64,000 nucleotides of DNA from Chelonoidis abingdonii. Lineage: Eukaryota; Chordata; Testudines; Testudinidae. Location: NCBI RefSeq assembly GCF_003597395.2, contig NC_133774.1, positions 460,197 to 524,196 on the forward strand, written 5' to 3'. Below the pieces are notes generated by a model, which saw only the letters and a program-made list of their open reading frames with translations, had not been told where the DNA came from and did no database searches. Position numbers and translations under genes: made by a program. Shown piece by piece: positions 1-12,200 of this stretch (positions within the stretch are counted from its first letter, which is position 1; each line of letters opens with the position of its first letter).

Positions 1-120
1 TCCGCTGGACAGCAGGCGAGTCTGGGTGATCCAGGCAATCCCTGCATTAAATAGGAGGCGGCGGCAGCAGTCTCTGTGGTGAGAGGGGGTGGTCAGGCTC
101 AGCTCATGGCCACGCTCCCC
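1..120 (-). other. TLN1: TLN1 3' untranslated region (partial)
   Basis: This stretch directly follows the TLN1 stop codon in the gene direction. No AATAAA-type signal is visible on the minus strand here, so the poly(A) site is probably beyond coordinate 1, or a further 3'UTR exon exists outside the window. Confidence 0.7.
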
Positions 121-252
121 TCAGTTCTGCCCCTCATCCCGCAGCTCTGAGGGCAGGAACTTGTACTGCTGCTGCCGGATCATGGCCAGCTTCTTCCGGG
201 CCTCCTCCAGCTCCCGCTCCTTCCGCAGCATCTCCTCCTGTGCCGCAATGAT
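121..252 (-). CDS. TLN1: TLN1 last coding exon: dimerisation helix and C-terminus
   Basis: Encodes 43 residues and the stop, about 2501 to the end. The start [15 protein letters not shown] and the helix [16 protein letters not shown] form the antiparallel dimer helix that completes the C-terminal actin-binding site (ABS3). The Arg of IRQQQ corresponds to the human dimer residue R2526. The chain ends in DEGQN, two residues longer than the human DEH end as I remember it. The exon begins in phase 0. Confidence 0.96.
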   Translation of the reverse strand: MIAAQEEMLRKERELEEARKKLAMIRQQQYKFLPSELRDEGQN

Positions 253-3200
253 CTGCCAGCGAGAGACTCAGGTGAGAGCCTGCCCTGCCCATGGGTCCTG
301 AGGCCCTGCAAGCACCGGTTGGGGCCCGCCCACAGGTCCTGGGGCCTACTCGTGGGTCCTGGGGCCCTGTGAGCACCAGCTGGGGCCTGCCATCCTCCAG
401 GTTACAGACAGCTGGCGTCTGCCATGCTAGAGAGGTGTGAATGTTGGCTCGCAGCGAACCAGCTCCAGCCGAGGGCAGCAGGCTGGACTCTTATTCCCTC
501 ATCCTGACCCTAGCGTCAGAGCCAGGGCTATGCAGTATTCCCAGGTTTACGCTGAACCTCTGACTCCCCCACCCATCCCCATGCATGGGGACAAACATAC
601 ACTCCATGTCCCGGGCATCCTGTAAGGGCTGAGATGTGGGACTCTCCCTGCATGCCCTGCTGAGCCGCCTCCTGGGCCGGGGGTCTCTCGCTGGGGGTCC
701 CGCAGAGCTGGCCCTTGTTCTGTAGCTACAACAGTCACTGCTAACACTCTGGCAGGGATATTAAACCTCATGTTCAGGGCCAGAGCCGAACTCGATTGGT
801 TAGAGTCCAAGAGGAGGCTTGATGTGGGGCAGATTATCCTACTGCAGGCTTCTTGCACCCGCCTCTGAAGTGTCTGGTGCTGCTGCTCCAGGCACAACAG
901 GACCCCGGGCCGCACCCTGTCTGGCACTTGATGTGACAAACTGGGAATGTTCTTAATGTTTCCCCTGAATACTGTGTGGGGGCCTCAGTTTCTGGCCGAC
1001 CCTCTGTCGCCTGGCAACTAATGGCCAGGCCCTTCCCCCCTGCCGGGGATGCTAAAGGTGTGGGAGAACAAAGAGGTCAAGTGACCTCCTGGCCTGGGAA
1101 AGAGACAAAGGCCAGAGAGGAGGAGTGGCTAGAGGAGGTTTCAGTTTGGGGCTGGCTGGGGACAAGGACTGAAATGCAGACGTGGGGGTCTGACTCGCTG
1201 GACCCCAAAATGGACCCGGCCAAGGGGTCCAGATCTCTCTATCTAGAAGCTCTGTTTTAGACCCTGTTCCTGTCATCGAATAAACCTCTGTTTTACTGGC
1301 TGGCTGAGAGTCACGTCTGACGGCAAAGTGGGGGTGCAGGACCCTGTGGCTTCCCCAGGACCCTGCCTGGGTGGACGCGCTGTGGGAAGCACACGGAGGG
1401 GCAGAGGATGCTGAATGCTCCAAGGAGAGACCCAGGAGGTGAAGCCGTGTGAGCTTCTTGCCCTGGAGACTGTCTGCTCCAAGGGAGATGAGGCTCCCCA
1501 AAGTCCTGCCTGGCTTTGTGGGGAGCAGTTCCAGAGCATCGCCCGGGGACTCCGTGACACTTGGCACATCCTGTCCTGACATCCAATGCCATGTCTCAAC
1601 CCAGCCCCATTCTCAGCACACCCTGGGGGTGCAGGCAGCGTCTCCCCACAGCAGAGAAGTTTCCAAGGGGGAAGGCAGAGGTTTGAGCAGCTCTTGGCCC
1701 TGAGGCTGCGAGGGAAGCACATTTTCTGGCTGTATCCGCTTAACTGTGCAGCAGTGACACAGTTAAGGGATAAGGTAGAGTTGTCATGAGGTTTCAGGGG
1801 CAACACTCCCTGGAAGGAAGGGGCATTTCCCCTGCTCAGCGCTGCTGTTTCAAGCTGCCTGCAGCCTCCAGGCGTGACCCCCTGCTCCTCACCTGCGCGA
1901 TTCCGCCGACCATTTTCTCCTTCACCACCACTGTCTCGTTCTCCTGGTCCTGGAAAGCGGCTGCTTTCTGGGCTGCCTTCACCAGGTGGTCTGATGCCCT
2001 CTTCACGGCGTTGCCAGCGGCCTGGGCAGAGAGAAAGGGAAGGTGGCGCAGACTCAGCAAGGGACGAGGTTCTGTCACCTGCGAGTGGGGAGCCACTGCC
2101 CAGGATGGCCATAGCAGGGCTTACTGGGCTCCAGGGCTGGCAAGGGGACATGACAGGGGGCAAGGGCTGGTGAGGGCTCCAGGCCTCCATTAGGGGCAAC
2201 AGGACCCATGCTGGTGGCTGAGAGGATGGGGGCAGCCGGTGGGATGTCGTGACTGCAGGGGGTAGAGGGAGGCCAGGCTCGGGACTCCTTGCAAGTGCAG
2301 GGTCAGGGCACAAGGTGGTGGCCTGGGCGCAGGGGGCTGCAGCCGTGAAGGTGACTCTGCTCTCGTGCCTGCACCCTCGAGCTGCGGGTCATGTGGGTGC
2401 TGGGAGCTGCCGGGGATTCCTGTACATAGTCAGCAGTGCAGAGGCAGCGGAAATGCTGCACAGGGCCCAGGGAGGTAGGGACAGACCCAGAGCCCAAGCG
2501 AGGCAGAGCTGGGCCTGCAGTGGAGGCAGGGCAGGACAAGACAAAGGCCTCTGTACTCTGGGAGTGGGCTGGAGTCACAGGGCTGCCAAGAAGGCCTCTG
2601 AGCCGGATAACAGGCACCCCGTGCCCCGGTGCCAGGGCCCCGCCACCCCTCAACTCCCCGTGCCCCAGCGCCAATGCCCCACCGTCCCTTAACTCCCCGT
2701 GCCGCAGCACCAGGGCCCCGCTGCCCCTCAAATTCTCGAGTGCCGGCGCCAGGGCCCCGCCGCCCCTCAACTCCCCGTGCCCTGGCGCCAGGGCCCCGCC
2801 GCCCCTCAACTCCTCGAGGGCCAGCGCAAGGGCCCTGCTGCCCCTCAACTTGCCGTGCCACAGCACCAGGGCCCCGCCGCCCCTCAACTCCTTGAGTGCC
2901 AGCGCCAGGGCCCCACCGCCCCTCAACTCCCCATGCCCCGGCGCCAGGGCCCCGCCGCCCCCCAACTCCCCGTGACCCAGCGCCAGGACCCCGCCGCCCC
3001 TCAACTCCCCGTGCCCCAGCGCCAATGCCCCGCCGCCCCTCAGCTCCCTGTGCCCCAGCGCCTGGGCCCCGCCGCCCCTCAGCTCCCTGTGCCCCAGCGC
3101 CCGGGCCCCGCCGCCCCTCAACTCGCCGTGCCCCAGTGCCAGGGTCCCGCCGCCCCTTAACTCCCCGAGTGCCAGCGCCAGGACCCCGCTGCCCCTTAAC

Positions 3201-6200
3201 TCCTCGTGCCCGAGCGCCAGGGCCCCGCCGACCCTTAACTCCTCGTGCCCGAGCGCCAGGGCCCCGCCGACCCTTAACTCTCCGTACACCAGTGCCAGGG
3301 CCCTGTTGCCGCTTAACTCCCCATGCCCCAGCACCAACGCCCCACTACCCTTTAACTTCTCGTGCACCAGCGCCGGGGCCCTGCCGCCTCTTACCTCCTT
3401 GTGCCCCAGAGCCAGGAGCTGCCTATGAGCAAGCCCCCCGGTAGCCTTGCAAGCGCCAGAGCCAGGGTTCTCGCTCACCCTCCCCAGTAAACCCCTCACA
3501 TGCCAGAGCCTGTGTCCTCTCCTCACAGATAACCTTTTCAGTGCCATAGCCTGAGGGTTTGCACCCCTCCCCGAGTTAGCCTCACATCCTATGCTTGCTG
3601 GAGCAGAAGTGCTCCCAATTCACCCAGTCATAATTAACCCTTAGGGCCCCAGTGTGGGGTAAAGCAGGCATCCCCCCAGTGCTGGTAACCCTGGAGTCCG
3701 TGCCTTGGAGCAGGTGATCCGGCGCAGCCCAGTGCAGCTGGGAAGAGAACTGTTCTCAGTTGCTGGCAGCAGCCTTGGGTTTGCTGCCCTGGGGGTGTTA
3801 ATTCCCCCAGGATGAATCGTGCCTTATAAATACATGGGCAGGCCGGGTTACAGGGTGGCAGGGCTGATATTTTATACCCCGCTCCTGGGGGGAGGCACAA
3901 GACCCTGACAGAGTGGGGAGCTCCACTCACCCCACAGCCTGCGGTGGGAAGGGCCCCGCCAGCACCAGGACGCCAACCCTGCTTGGGATGCCCCATCCTG
4001 TGCTGCGCATGTACTTTAGCTCTGGAGAGCACCTCCTGCTGTCCCTAGGGGAGCCAGTCCCCCCAACCCAGGGACTCACCTGTAGCCGCTTCATAGACTC
4101 AGAGTCTTGGTCAGCCTTCACCTTACAGGCCACCAGGAGCTGCGCTGTGGAGGCGGCCACCTGCTTGGCGGAGGAGATGAGTTTCTCCTCGCTGGCATGG
4201 CCCTGCACTGCTGCGTTCGCAGCCTCACACAGGTTGTTGGTGGCAGCAGCCACCATGCGGGCCTGGCAGGGAGAAGGAGATGGGGTGAGTGAAGAGGGGC
4301 CTGGAAGGGCGAGGTCCTGGGGGAGGTGGGGAGAGCAAGGAAGGGGCGCAGCATGTGGAAGGGTGCGGTCCTGCGGGGGGGGCGGGGATAAGGCACATGG
4401 AAGGGTGGGGCATGTGGGGGGCAAGGTCCTGGGGAGGCACATGGAAGGGCAAGGCCAGGGGGTGGCGGGAAGCGTGGAGGGCAGGGCATGTGGAGGGGGC
4501 CAGGAGGGAAGGCGATGCCCAGGGTGGGGGACAGATGGGAGGAAGGGAGAGGAGCGACCTCTGTGCCCTGCTGCAGCTGGTGTGAGGAAGGAGGGAAGGG
4601 GAGTGAGGGGCAGGATCTGACGGGAAGAGGCTCCCTACAGAGAGGAGGACAGTCTCCACAGTCTCGGGGGGGAGTACATCAACCAGGGAGGAACCTTCCC
4701 TGCACCATGGGACAGGGCCTGGGCACAGTGACTCCGATACTAAAGGGCCTTTGATACTCACAGCTGAAATGAGGCCCTGGGACCACTGGCCGTCGTCCAC
4801 TGCATTGGCGGGGATGGCACCCACCTGCGGGAGCAAGGACAGGGTGAGCGAGCCCTGCTGTGGCTGGCCCCCCGCCCACCCCGGTAATGGCGCAGGGCCC
4901 AGCGAGCGGCTGCAGGGAACATGTAGCCCTTCTCTGGCCCTGGCCCTGGCCCTGGCCCTAGGACCCCAAGGGCATGGCAGCCCTGGGCTTGTCCTGCTCT
5001 CTAGAGTGTCCGGGTCCCTCTGCGGCAGGGCACTCCACAGCTGCCAGTCCCCTCCCACCGAGCCTGGACAGCGACTCAGAGCCAGACACTCCAAGGCCAG
5101 GTGGGACCACTGTGAGCATCTTGTCTGATCTGGATACCACAGGGCCTAGGACCGGTTCGACCCCCCTGCCCAGCACAGGGCCTAGGACCGGTTCGACCCC
5201 CTGCACGGCACAGGGCCCTTACAGGGCTTCCTTGGATTAATTTCTGCTTCAAGGCCAAGGCCAGGGCTTGAACGAGACCAGATTCTTTAGAAAAACACCC
5301 AACCTTGATTTCAACAGTTTCCAGTGATGGAGAATCCACCACAGCCTGGGGTAAGTTGTTCCAGTGGTAACTACCCACACCGGCACCTTATTGCTGGCTT
5401 CGACTTCCATCCACTAAATCTTTTGTCTGCTAGACTGAGCCCTTTGTGACACCCTGGCACTCCCTTGTTCACCACTTTCAGATCATTAGAACAAGTTTTG
5501 CACAAACTATGCCTAGTGAGGTATCATTCTAAAAGCCTTGATCTGCTAGACAGTAATATCTCATTGGATTGTATGTGCCATCATCGTATGTGAAGTTATG
5601 AAGTTTGGCTGTGTATGTGTTACTGAAACGTTGTTAGGCTGAAAACACCCACAAGCAACCTTTCAGGTATAACAGTAAAAAGGCCAAACAATGTTAATGT
5701 CTTAAAGGTGAATGGTGTAAAAATATACTTAGGAAGGTCATAAAAGAATTTGAAGAACAGCTAGCCAAAGACTCAGTAAATAATAGCAAAAAATTTTTTA
5801 AGTGCATCAGAAGCAGGAAGCCTGCTAAACAACCAGTGGGGCCACTGGACGATCAAGGTGCTAAAGGAGCACTCAAGGACAATAAGGCCATTGCAGAGAA
5901 ACTAAATTAATTCTGCATCGGTCTTCACGACTGAGGATGTGAGGGACATTCCCAAACCTCAGCCATTCTTTTTAGGTGAGAAATCTGAGGAACCGTCCCA
6001 GACTGAGGTGTCATAAGACGAGATTTTGGAACAAATCGATAAACTAAACAGTAATAAGTAGGGCTGTCGATTAATCGCAGTTAACTCACACGATTAACTC
6101 AAAAAATTAATTGTGATTAAAAAAATTTATCTCGATTAATTGTACTTTTAATCGCACTGCTAAACAATAGAATACCAATAGCAATTTATTAAATAGTTTT

Positions 6201-9200
6201 GGATGTTTTTCTACATTTTCAAATACACTGATTTCAATTCCAGCACGGCATACAAAGTGCACAGTGCTCACTTTATATTATTTTTATTACAAATATTTAC
6301 ACTGTAAAAATGATAAACAAGGAAATAGTATTTTTCAATTCACCTCCTACAAGTACTGTAGTGCAATCTCTTTATCGTGAACGTGCAACTTACAAATGTA
6401 GATTTTTTTGTGTTACATAACTGCACTCAAAAAACCCAAAACAATGTAAAACTTCAGAACCTACAGTCCAGTCAGTCCTACTTCTCGTTCAGCCAATTGC
6501 TAAGACAAATAAATTTGTTTAATGCTGCCCAGTTCCTATTTATAATGTCACCTGAAAGTGAGAACAGGCGTTTGCATGGCACTTTTGTAACTGGCATTGC
6601 AAGGTATTTACGTGCTAGATATGCTAAACATTTGTATGCCCCTTCATGTTTCAGCCACCATTCCAGAGGAAGCCTCATGCTGATGACGCTCGTTAAAAAA
6701 ATTAATGCATTAATAAATTTTGTGACTGAACTCCTTGGGGGAGAATTGTTATTTTCCTGCTCTTTTTACCCCATTCTGCCATATATTTCATGTTATAGGA
6801 GTCTCTGATTGATGGGACCAGACATGTTGTATCATTTTAAGAACACTTTTCGCCTCAAATCTGACAAAAGAATGTGAGATTTCTAAGATAGCTACAGTCT
6901 TGACCCAAAGGTATAAAAATCTGAAGTGCCTTTCCAAAATCTGAGTGGACGAGGTGTGGAGCATGTTTCAGAAGTCTTAAAAAGAGCAACACTTCTGAGG
7001 CGGAAAACTATAGAATGAACGCCAAAAAGGAAAATCAAACCTTCTGCTGGTGGCATCTGACTAGATGGATAAAATGGGAATAGTCGGTCCGCCACTGCTT
7101 TGGATCATTTATCAAGCAGACCTTCATTCACAGACATAGATGCATGTCTTTGGAAGGGTGGTGAGCATCAAGGGACATATGAATCCTTTAGTGCACTCTG
7201 GCACGTAAATACCTTTGATGCCTGGCTACAATATATAGTGCCATGCGAATGCCTGTTCTCATTTTCAGGTGACACTGTAAACAAGAAGCAGGCCAGCATT
7301 ATCTCTGCAAATATGAACAAAACTTGTTTTGTCTTGAACTGGTGAGGAGAAGTAGGATGGAGTGGACTTGAGGCGCTAAGTTTTACATTGTTTATTTTTG
7401 AATGCAGTTATTTTTTGTACATATTCTACATTTGAAGTTCAACTTTCACAATAAAGAGATTCCAGCACACTATTTATAGTAAATTGAAAATGCTTTATCT
7501 TCTGTTTTTTACTGTGCAAATATTGTTAATTTAAAAATAATAATATAAAGTGAGCACTGTACACTTTGCATTCTGGTAGTAATTGAAAATCAATATATTT
7601 GAAAATGTAGAAAACATCCAAAAAATATATAAATGGTTATTCTTTTATCTTTAAACAGTGCAATTAATCATGCAATTAACTGCAATTAATGTTTATGAGA
7701 TTTAATTTTTTTAATTGCTTGACAGCCCTAGAACGAAGTCACCAGAACAGATGGTCATTCAGCCCAAGAGTTCTAAAGAACTTCAAATGTGAAACTGCCA
7801 AGAACTACTAGTGTTGGTAAACCTACATTTAAATCAGCTTCTATACCAAATGACTGAGCATAGCTAATTGTGACGACAATTTTTTAAAAAGGCTCCAGAG
7901 TGATCCTGGCAATACAGGCTGGAAAGCCTGATCTCCCAGTACGAGCAAACTGTTGAAACCATAATAAAGAATCAGATTTGTCAGAACATAGATGAACATT
8001 AATTTGTTGGGGAAAGAATCAACACGGTTTTGTAATGGAAATCATGCCTCACCAATCTACTTACTAGAATTCTTTGAGGGGTCAACAAACATGTGGACAA
8101 GCCGGGGATCTTGTGGTATAGTGTACTTAGATTTTTGAAAGCATTTGACAAAGTTCCCTCACCAAAGGCTTCTTATGCAACGAACCTGCACGGGATAAGA
8201 GGGAAAATCTCTCATGGATTTTGTAAACTGTTTAAAAGACAGGAAACCAAAGAGCAGGTAAATGCTTCAGTTTCAGAATCGAGAGAGGATAATAGTGGCG
8301 TCCCCCAGGGTCTGTACTTGGCCCAGTCCTATTCAGCATATTCATAAATGATCTGGAGAAAGGGTAAAACAGTGAGGTGCAAATTTATAGATGATCAAAA
8401 CCACTTCAAGATAAGTTAAGACCCAGGCAGACTGCGAGAGCTACCAAAGGATCTTCTCAGGACCTGGGTGACTGGGCAACAAACAGCAGATGAATCAATG
8501 TGATAAATGAAGTAATGAATTGAAAACTAATCCCACTCTACATATAAAATGAGGGGTCTTTAATTAGCTGTACCACTCAAGAAAGATTCTTGGAGTCCTT
8601 TGTGGAGATTCTCTGAAAACATCCACTCAGTGTGCAGCAGTTACCAAAAAAGCAAAACAGAATGTTTGGAATCATTAGAAAGTGATAGGATAATAACAGA
8701 AAATATCACTTGCGCCTATGTAAATCCCTGGTATGTGCACTAATCTTGAAGTGTGTGCAGAGTGGCCGCCCATCCCAAAAAATAATATTGGAATGGAAAA
8801 TTCAGAAAAGGGAAACAAATATGATGAGGGATGTGAATGGCTCCGTATTGAGGAGAGATTTTAATAAAAAGACTGTACTCACCTTTGTAATTGTTGTTCT
8901 TTGAGATGTGATGCTCATATTCCATTCCAGTAGGTCGTGCGCGCACCGTGTGCACGTTCGTTGGAAGATTTTACCCTAGGCAACATCAGGGGTAAGCTGG
9001 GCGCCCCTGGAGTTGGCTCCACCATGGCCACCGAGATATATCCCCTGCCGAACCGGCCACCCTTCAGTTCCTTCTTTGCGGCTACTCCGACAGTGGGGAA
9101 GGAGGGCGAGTTTGGAATGGTATGAGCAACACATCTCGAAGAACAACGTTACAAAGATGAGTAACCGGTCTTTTCTGTTCTTCGGGTGTTTGCTCATATT

Positions 9201-12200
9201 CCATCAATTAGGTGATTCCCAAGCCTTACCTAGCGGTGGGGTCGGCATTTGAGACGCTGCGGATGCAAAACTGCTGAGACCAAGAGCTGCATCGGTCTCT
9301 TAGACTGCTGAACCAATGTTAGTGTGAGGCAGAGGTCTGAATGGAAGCACCACGTAGGCAGCGGCGGACACATTCCTGGATCGGACATAGGCCAGCGAAA
9401 GCAGCAGATGAGGCTGCGCCCAAAGTAGAATGGGCGATGAGATGGCTAAGCCGGAAGTGACCAATTCATAGCATGTTTCGATACAGGATATCACCCAAGA
9501 TGAAATTAGGTTGGAGGAGGACCGGCATGCCTTTCATCTTGGTCTCCACGGCTACAAAGAGCTGGGGTGACCATCGGAAGGGCTTTTTGGTTCTTCAATA
9601 TAAAGGCGAGAGCCCTGCGGACATCCAAGTATGTAGTTGTTTATCCCGACGCGATTGAATCCGTTCGGTTAAAAAAACTGGAGAAAAGATGTTCTTGATT
9701 AAGCATGAAGGCAGACACCACCTTAGAGGAGGAATGCCGGGGTGGTCGCAGCTGTACCCGTCCTTTGAATACCGTTATGGAGGATCCGCCTGTCAAAGCC
9801 CGAAGCTCCCGATTACTCATCTTGCCGAGGTGATTAGCGACAAGGAAGCTGTCTCCAGGAGTGGTTACAGCAGCGAGCAGTTGGCTAGAGGCTCACAGGG
9901 GCGTAACCGCGCATGCACCTTCGTCTTAGTGCACTTAGGTGAGATCCTATATGGTTGACTTCGCGGATAGGGGCGTCTACTTGAGGTACAACCGTCCAAT
10001 CCTGTTAAGGAACCTGCGAAACTATGTGAGTGACGATAAAGAATTGCATGCTGGCCAACTTTGCCCCCTGTTGACAAGAGACAGTCCGTATAAAAAATAA
10101 GCCTCCAATACAAGGGATGCACTCCTCGTCTAGTATATAGAAAGAGAGACCGCCATGTCACTCTGCTCTTCTCTAGAGGTCGTACCTAGGTTAGTTCCTC
10201 TAGGGACTATTATGTAAGACCTCACTAATGACTTGTCTGGGGGATTAAGATACCTACCTGGGTCACCCACTCTGAGCACAACGGCTACTCATCTTCTGGG
10301 CGAAATATGTCAGACCTACAATGACAAGGGGCATCTGAGTGAAAACTGAGGGCCTGTGATATAGAGGAAATCAGACTAGATGATCTAATGGTCACTTCTA
10401 GCTTAAACTCTGTGAAACATCTATAAAACTGTGGAATTCCCCCTGCAATTCCACTGGATGTGTTATTCTTCACTTCCTGTCCTAAAATGGTTGCTTATCA
10501 TTCTTGTCTATCAGGTTTACTCTTACTTATAAACTGCCATAAAGCTTACCAGAGTTTTAGACAGGTCCCTTCCTCAAGCATCTTACAATTTAAGGTCCAT
10601 CCCTCAAGAAGTTTACAGTTGACATCGGATGGTTCTTATTCGAGTGCTTGCTCATATCGATTCCAATTAGGTGTGCGTGCACTGCATGCACGTTCATCGG
10701 AAGATTTTTACCCTAGCAACACTCAGTGGGTCAGCTGGGCGCCCCCTGGAGTGGCGCCACCATGGCACCGGATATATACCCCTGCCAACCCGGCCACCCT
10801 TCAGTTCCTTCTTGCCGGCTACTCCGACAGTGGGGAAGGAGGGCGGGTGTGGAATGGATATGAGCAACACATCTCGAAGAACAACAGTTACAAAGATGAG
10901 TAACCGTCTTTTCTTCTTCGAGTGTTTGCTCATATCCATTCCAATTAGGTGATTCCCAAGCCTTACCTAGGCGGTGGGGTCGGAGTGAGACGCTGCGGAA
11001 TGCAAAACTGCTGAGCCAAAGGCTGCATCGTCTCTAGACTGCTGAACCAATGTGTAGTGTGAGGCAGAGGTCTGAATGGAAGACCAGGTAGCAGCGCGAC
11101 ACATTTCCTGGATCGGGACATAGGCCAGGAAAGCAGCAGATGAGGCTTGCGCCCAAGTAGAATGGGCGATGAGATGGCTAGCCGGAATGTGAGCCAATTC
11201 ATAGCATGTTCGAATACAGGATATCACCCAAGATGAAATTAGTTGGGAAGAGACCGGCATGCCTTTCATCTGGTCTGCCACGGCTACAAAGAGCTGGGGT
11301 GACCATCGGAAGGGTTTGGTTCTCTCAATATAAAAGGCGAGAGCCCTGCGGACATCCAAGGTATGTAGTTGTTGATCCCGACGCGATGAATACGGCTTCG
11401 GGAAAAAAACTGGGAGAAAGATGTCTTGATTAACATGAAAGGCAGACACCACCTTAGGGAGGAATGCCGGGTGTGGTCGCAGCTGTACCCTGTCCTTGTG
11501 GAATACCGTATATGGAGGATCCGCTGTCAAAGCCCGAAGCTCCGATACTCATCTTGCCGAGGTGATAGCGACAAGGAAGGCTGTCTTCCAGGAGAGGTAC
11601 AGCAGCGAGCAGGTGGCTAGAGGCTCACAAGGGGAACCCATGAGCTTGGCTAGCACCAGGTTGAGATCCTAGGTAGGGGTAGGGCGTCTGACTTGAGGGT
11701 ACAACCGCTCCAATCCTGTAAGGAACCTGGAAACTATGGAGTGAGAAAAGATTGAGCTGCCACTTTCCCCTGGTGGAAGGCTGAAATAGCTGCAAGATGC
11801 ACCCTTATAGAAGAGACCGCCAGGCCCTGCTCTTTGAGGGACCATAGGTAATCCAGGACAATGGGGACAGAAACTTGTCTGGGGATTAAGTTACCCTGAG
11901 CACACCAGTGGGAGAAACGCTTCCACTTGGCGAGATATGTCGACCTCATGGAAGGCTTCCTGCTGCCTAAGAGCACCTGTTGTACCGAGACGGAACAACG
12001 CAATTCCGACTGCCTCAACCACGTAGCAGCCATGCTGTCAGCTGAAGGGATTGCAGGTCCGGATGGTGAAGCCTGCCAAAGTCCTGTGTTATGAGGTCCG
12101 GCCAGAGTGGCAGGGGGATCGGGTCTGCCACGGAGAGGTCGAACAACAGGGTGTACCAATGCTGCCTCGGCCATGCTGGAGCTATGAGGATCAGGTGGGC

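Larger units (their letters stand above)
6059..7730. mobile_element. Palindromic (foldback) hAT DNA transposon
   Basis: Termini are inverted: it starts TAGGGCTGTCGATTAATCG and ends TTGACAGCCCTA. Flanks GTAATAAG (6051-6058) and GAACGAAG (7731-7738) fit a diverged 8-bp target duplication, the hAT size, and the CR1 on either side is continuous. Several hundred bases inside each end are also inverted copies of each other, e.g. cagtgctcactttatattat (left) against ataatataaagtgagcactg (right). Both arms encode the hAT C-terminal dimerisation signature. No complete transposase remains. Confidence 0.8.

Noticed and set aside
2303..3547. 414-codon frame on the minus strand and several long frames on the plus strand
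   Set aside because: They run through the 39-bp minisatellite. Translation is a 13-residue repeat in several frames, and the region lies in a TLN1 intron with normal splice sites on both sides.
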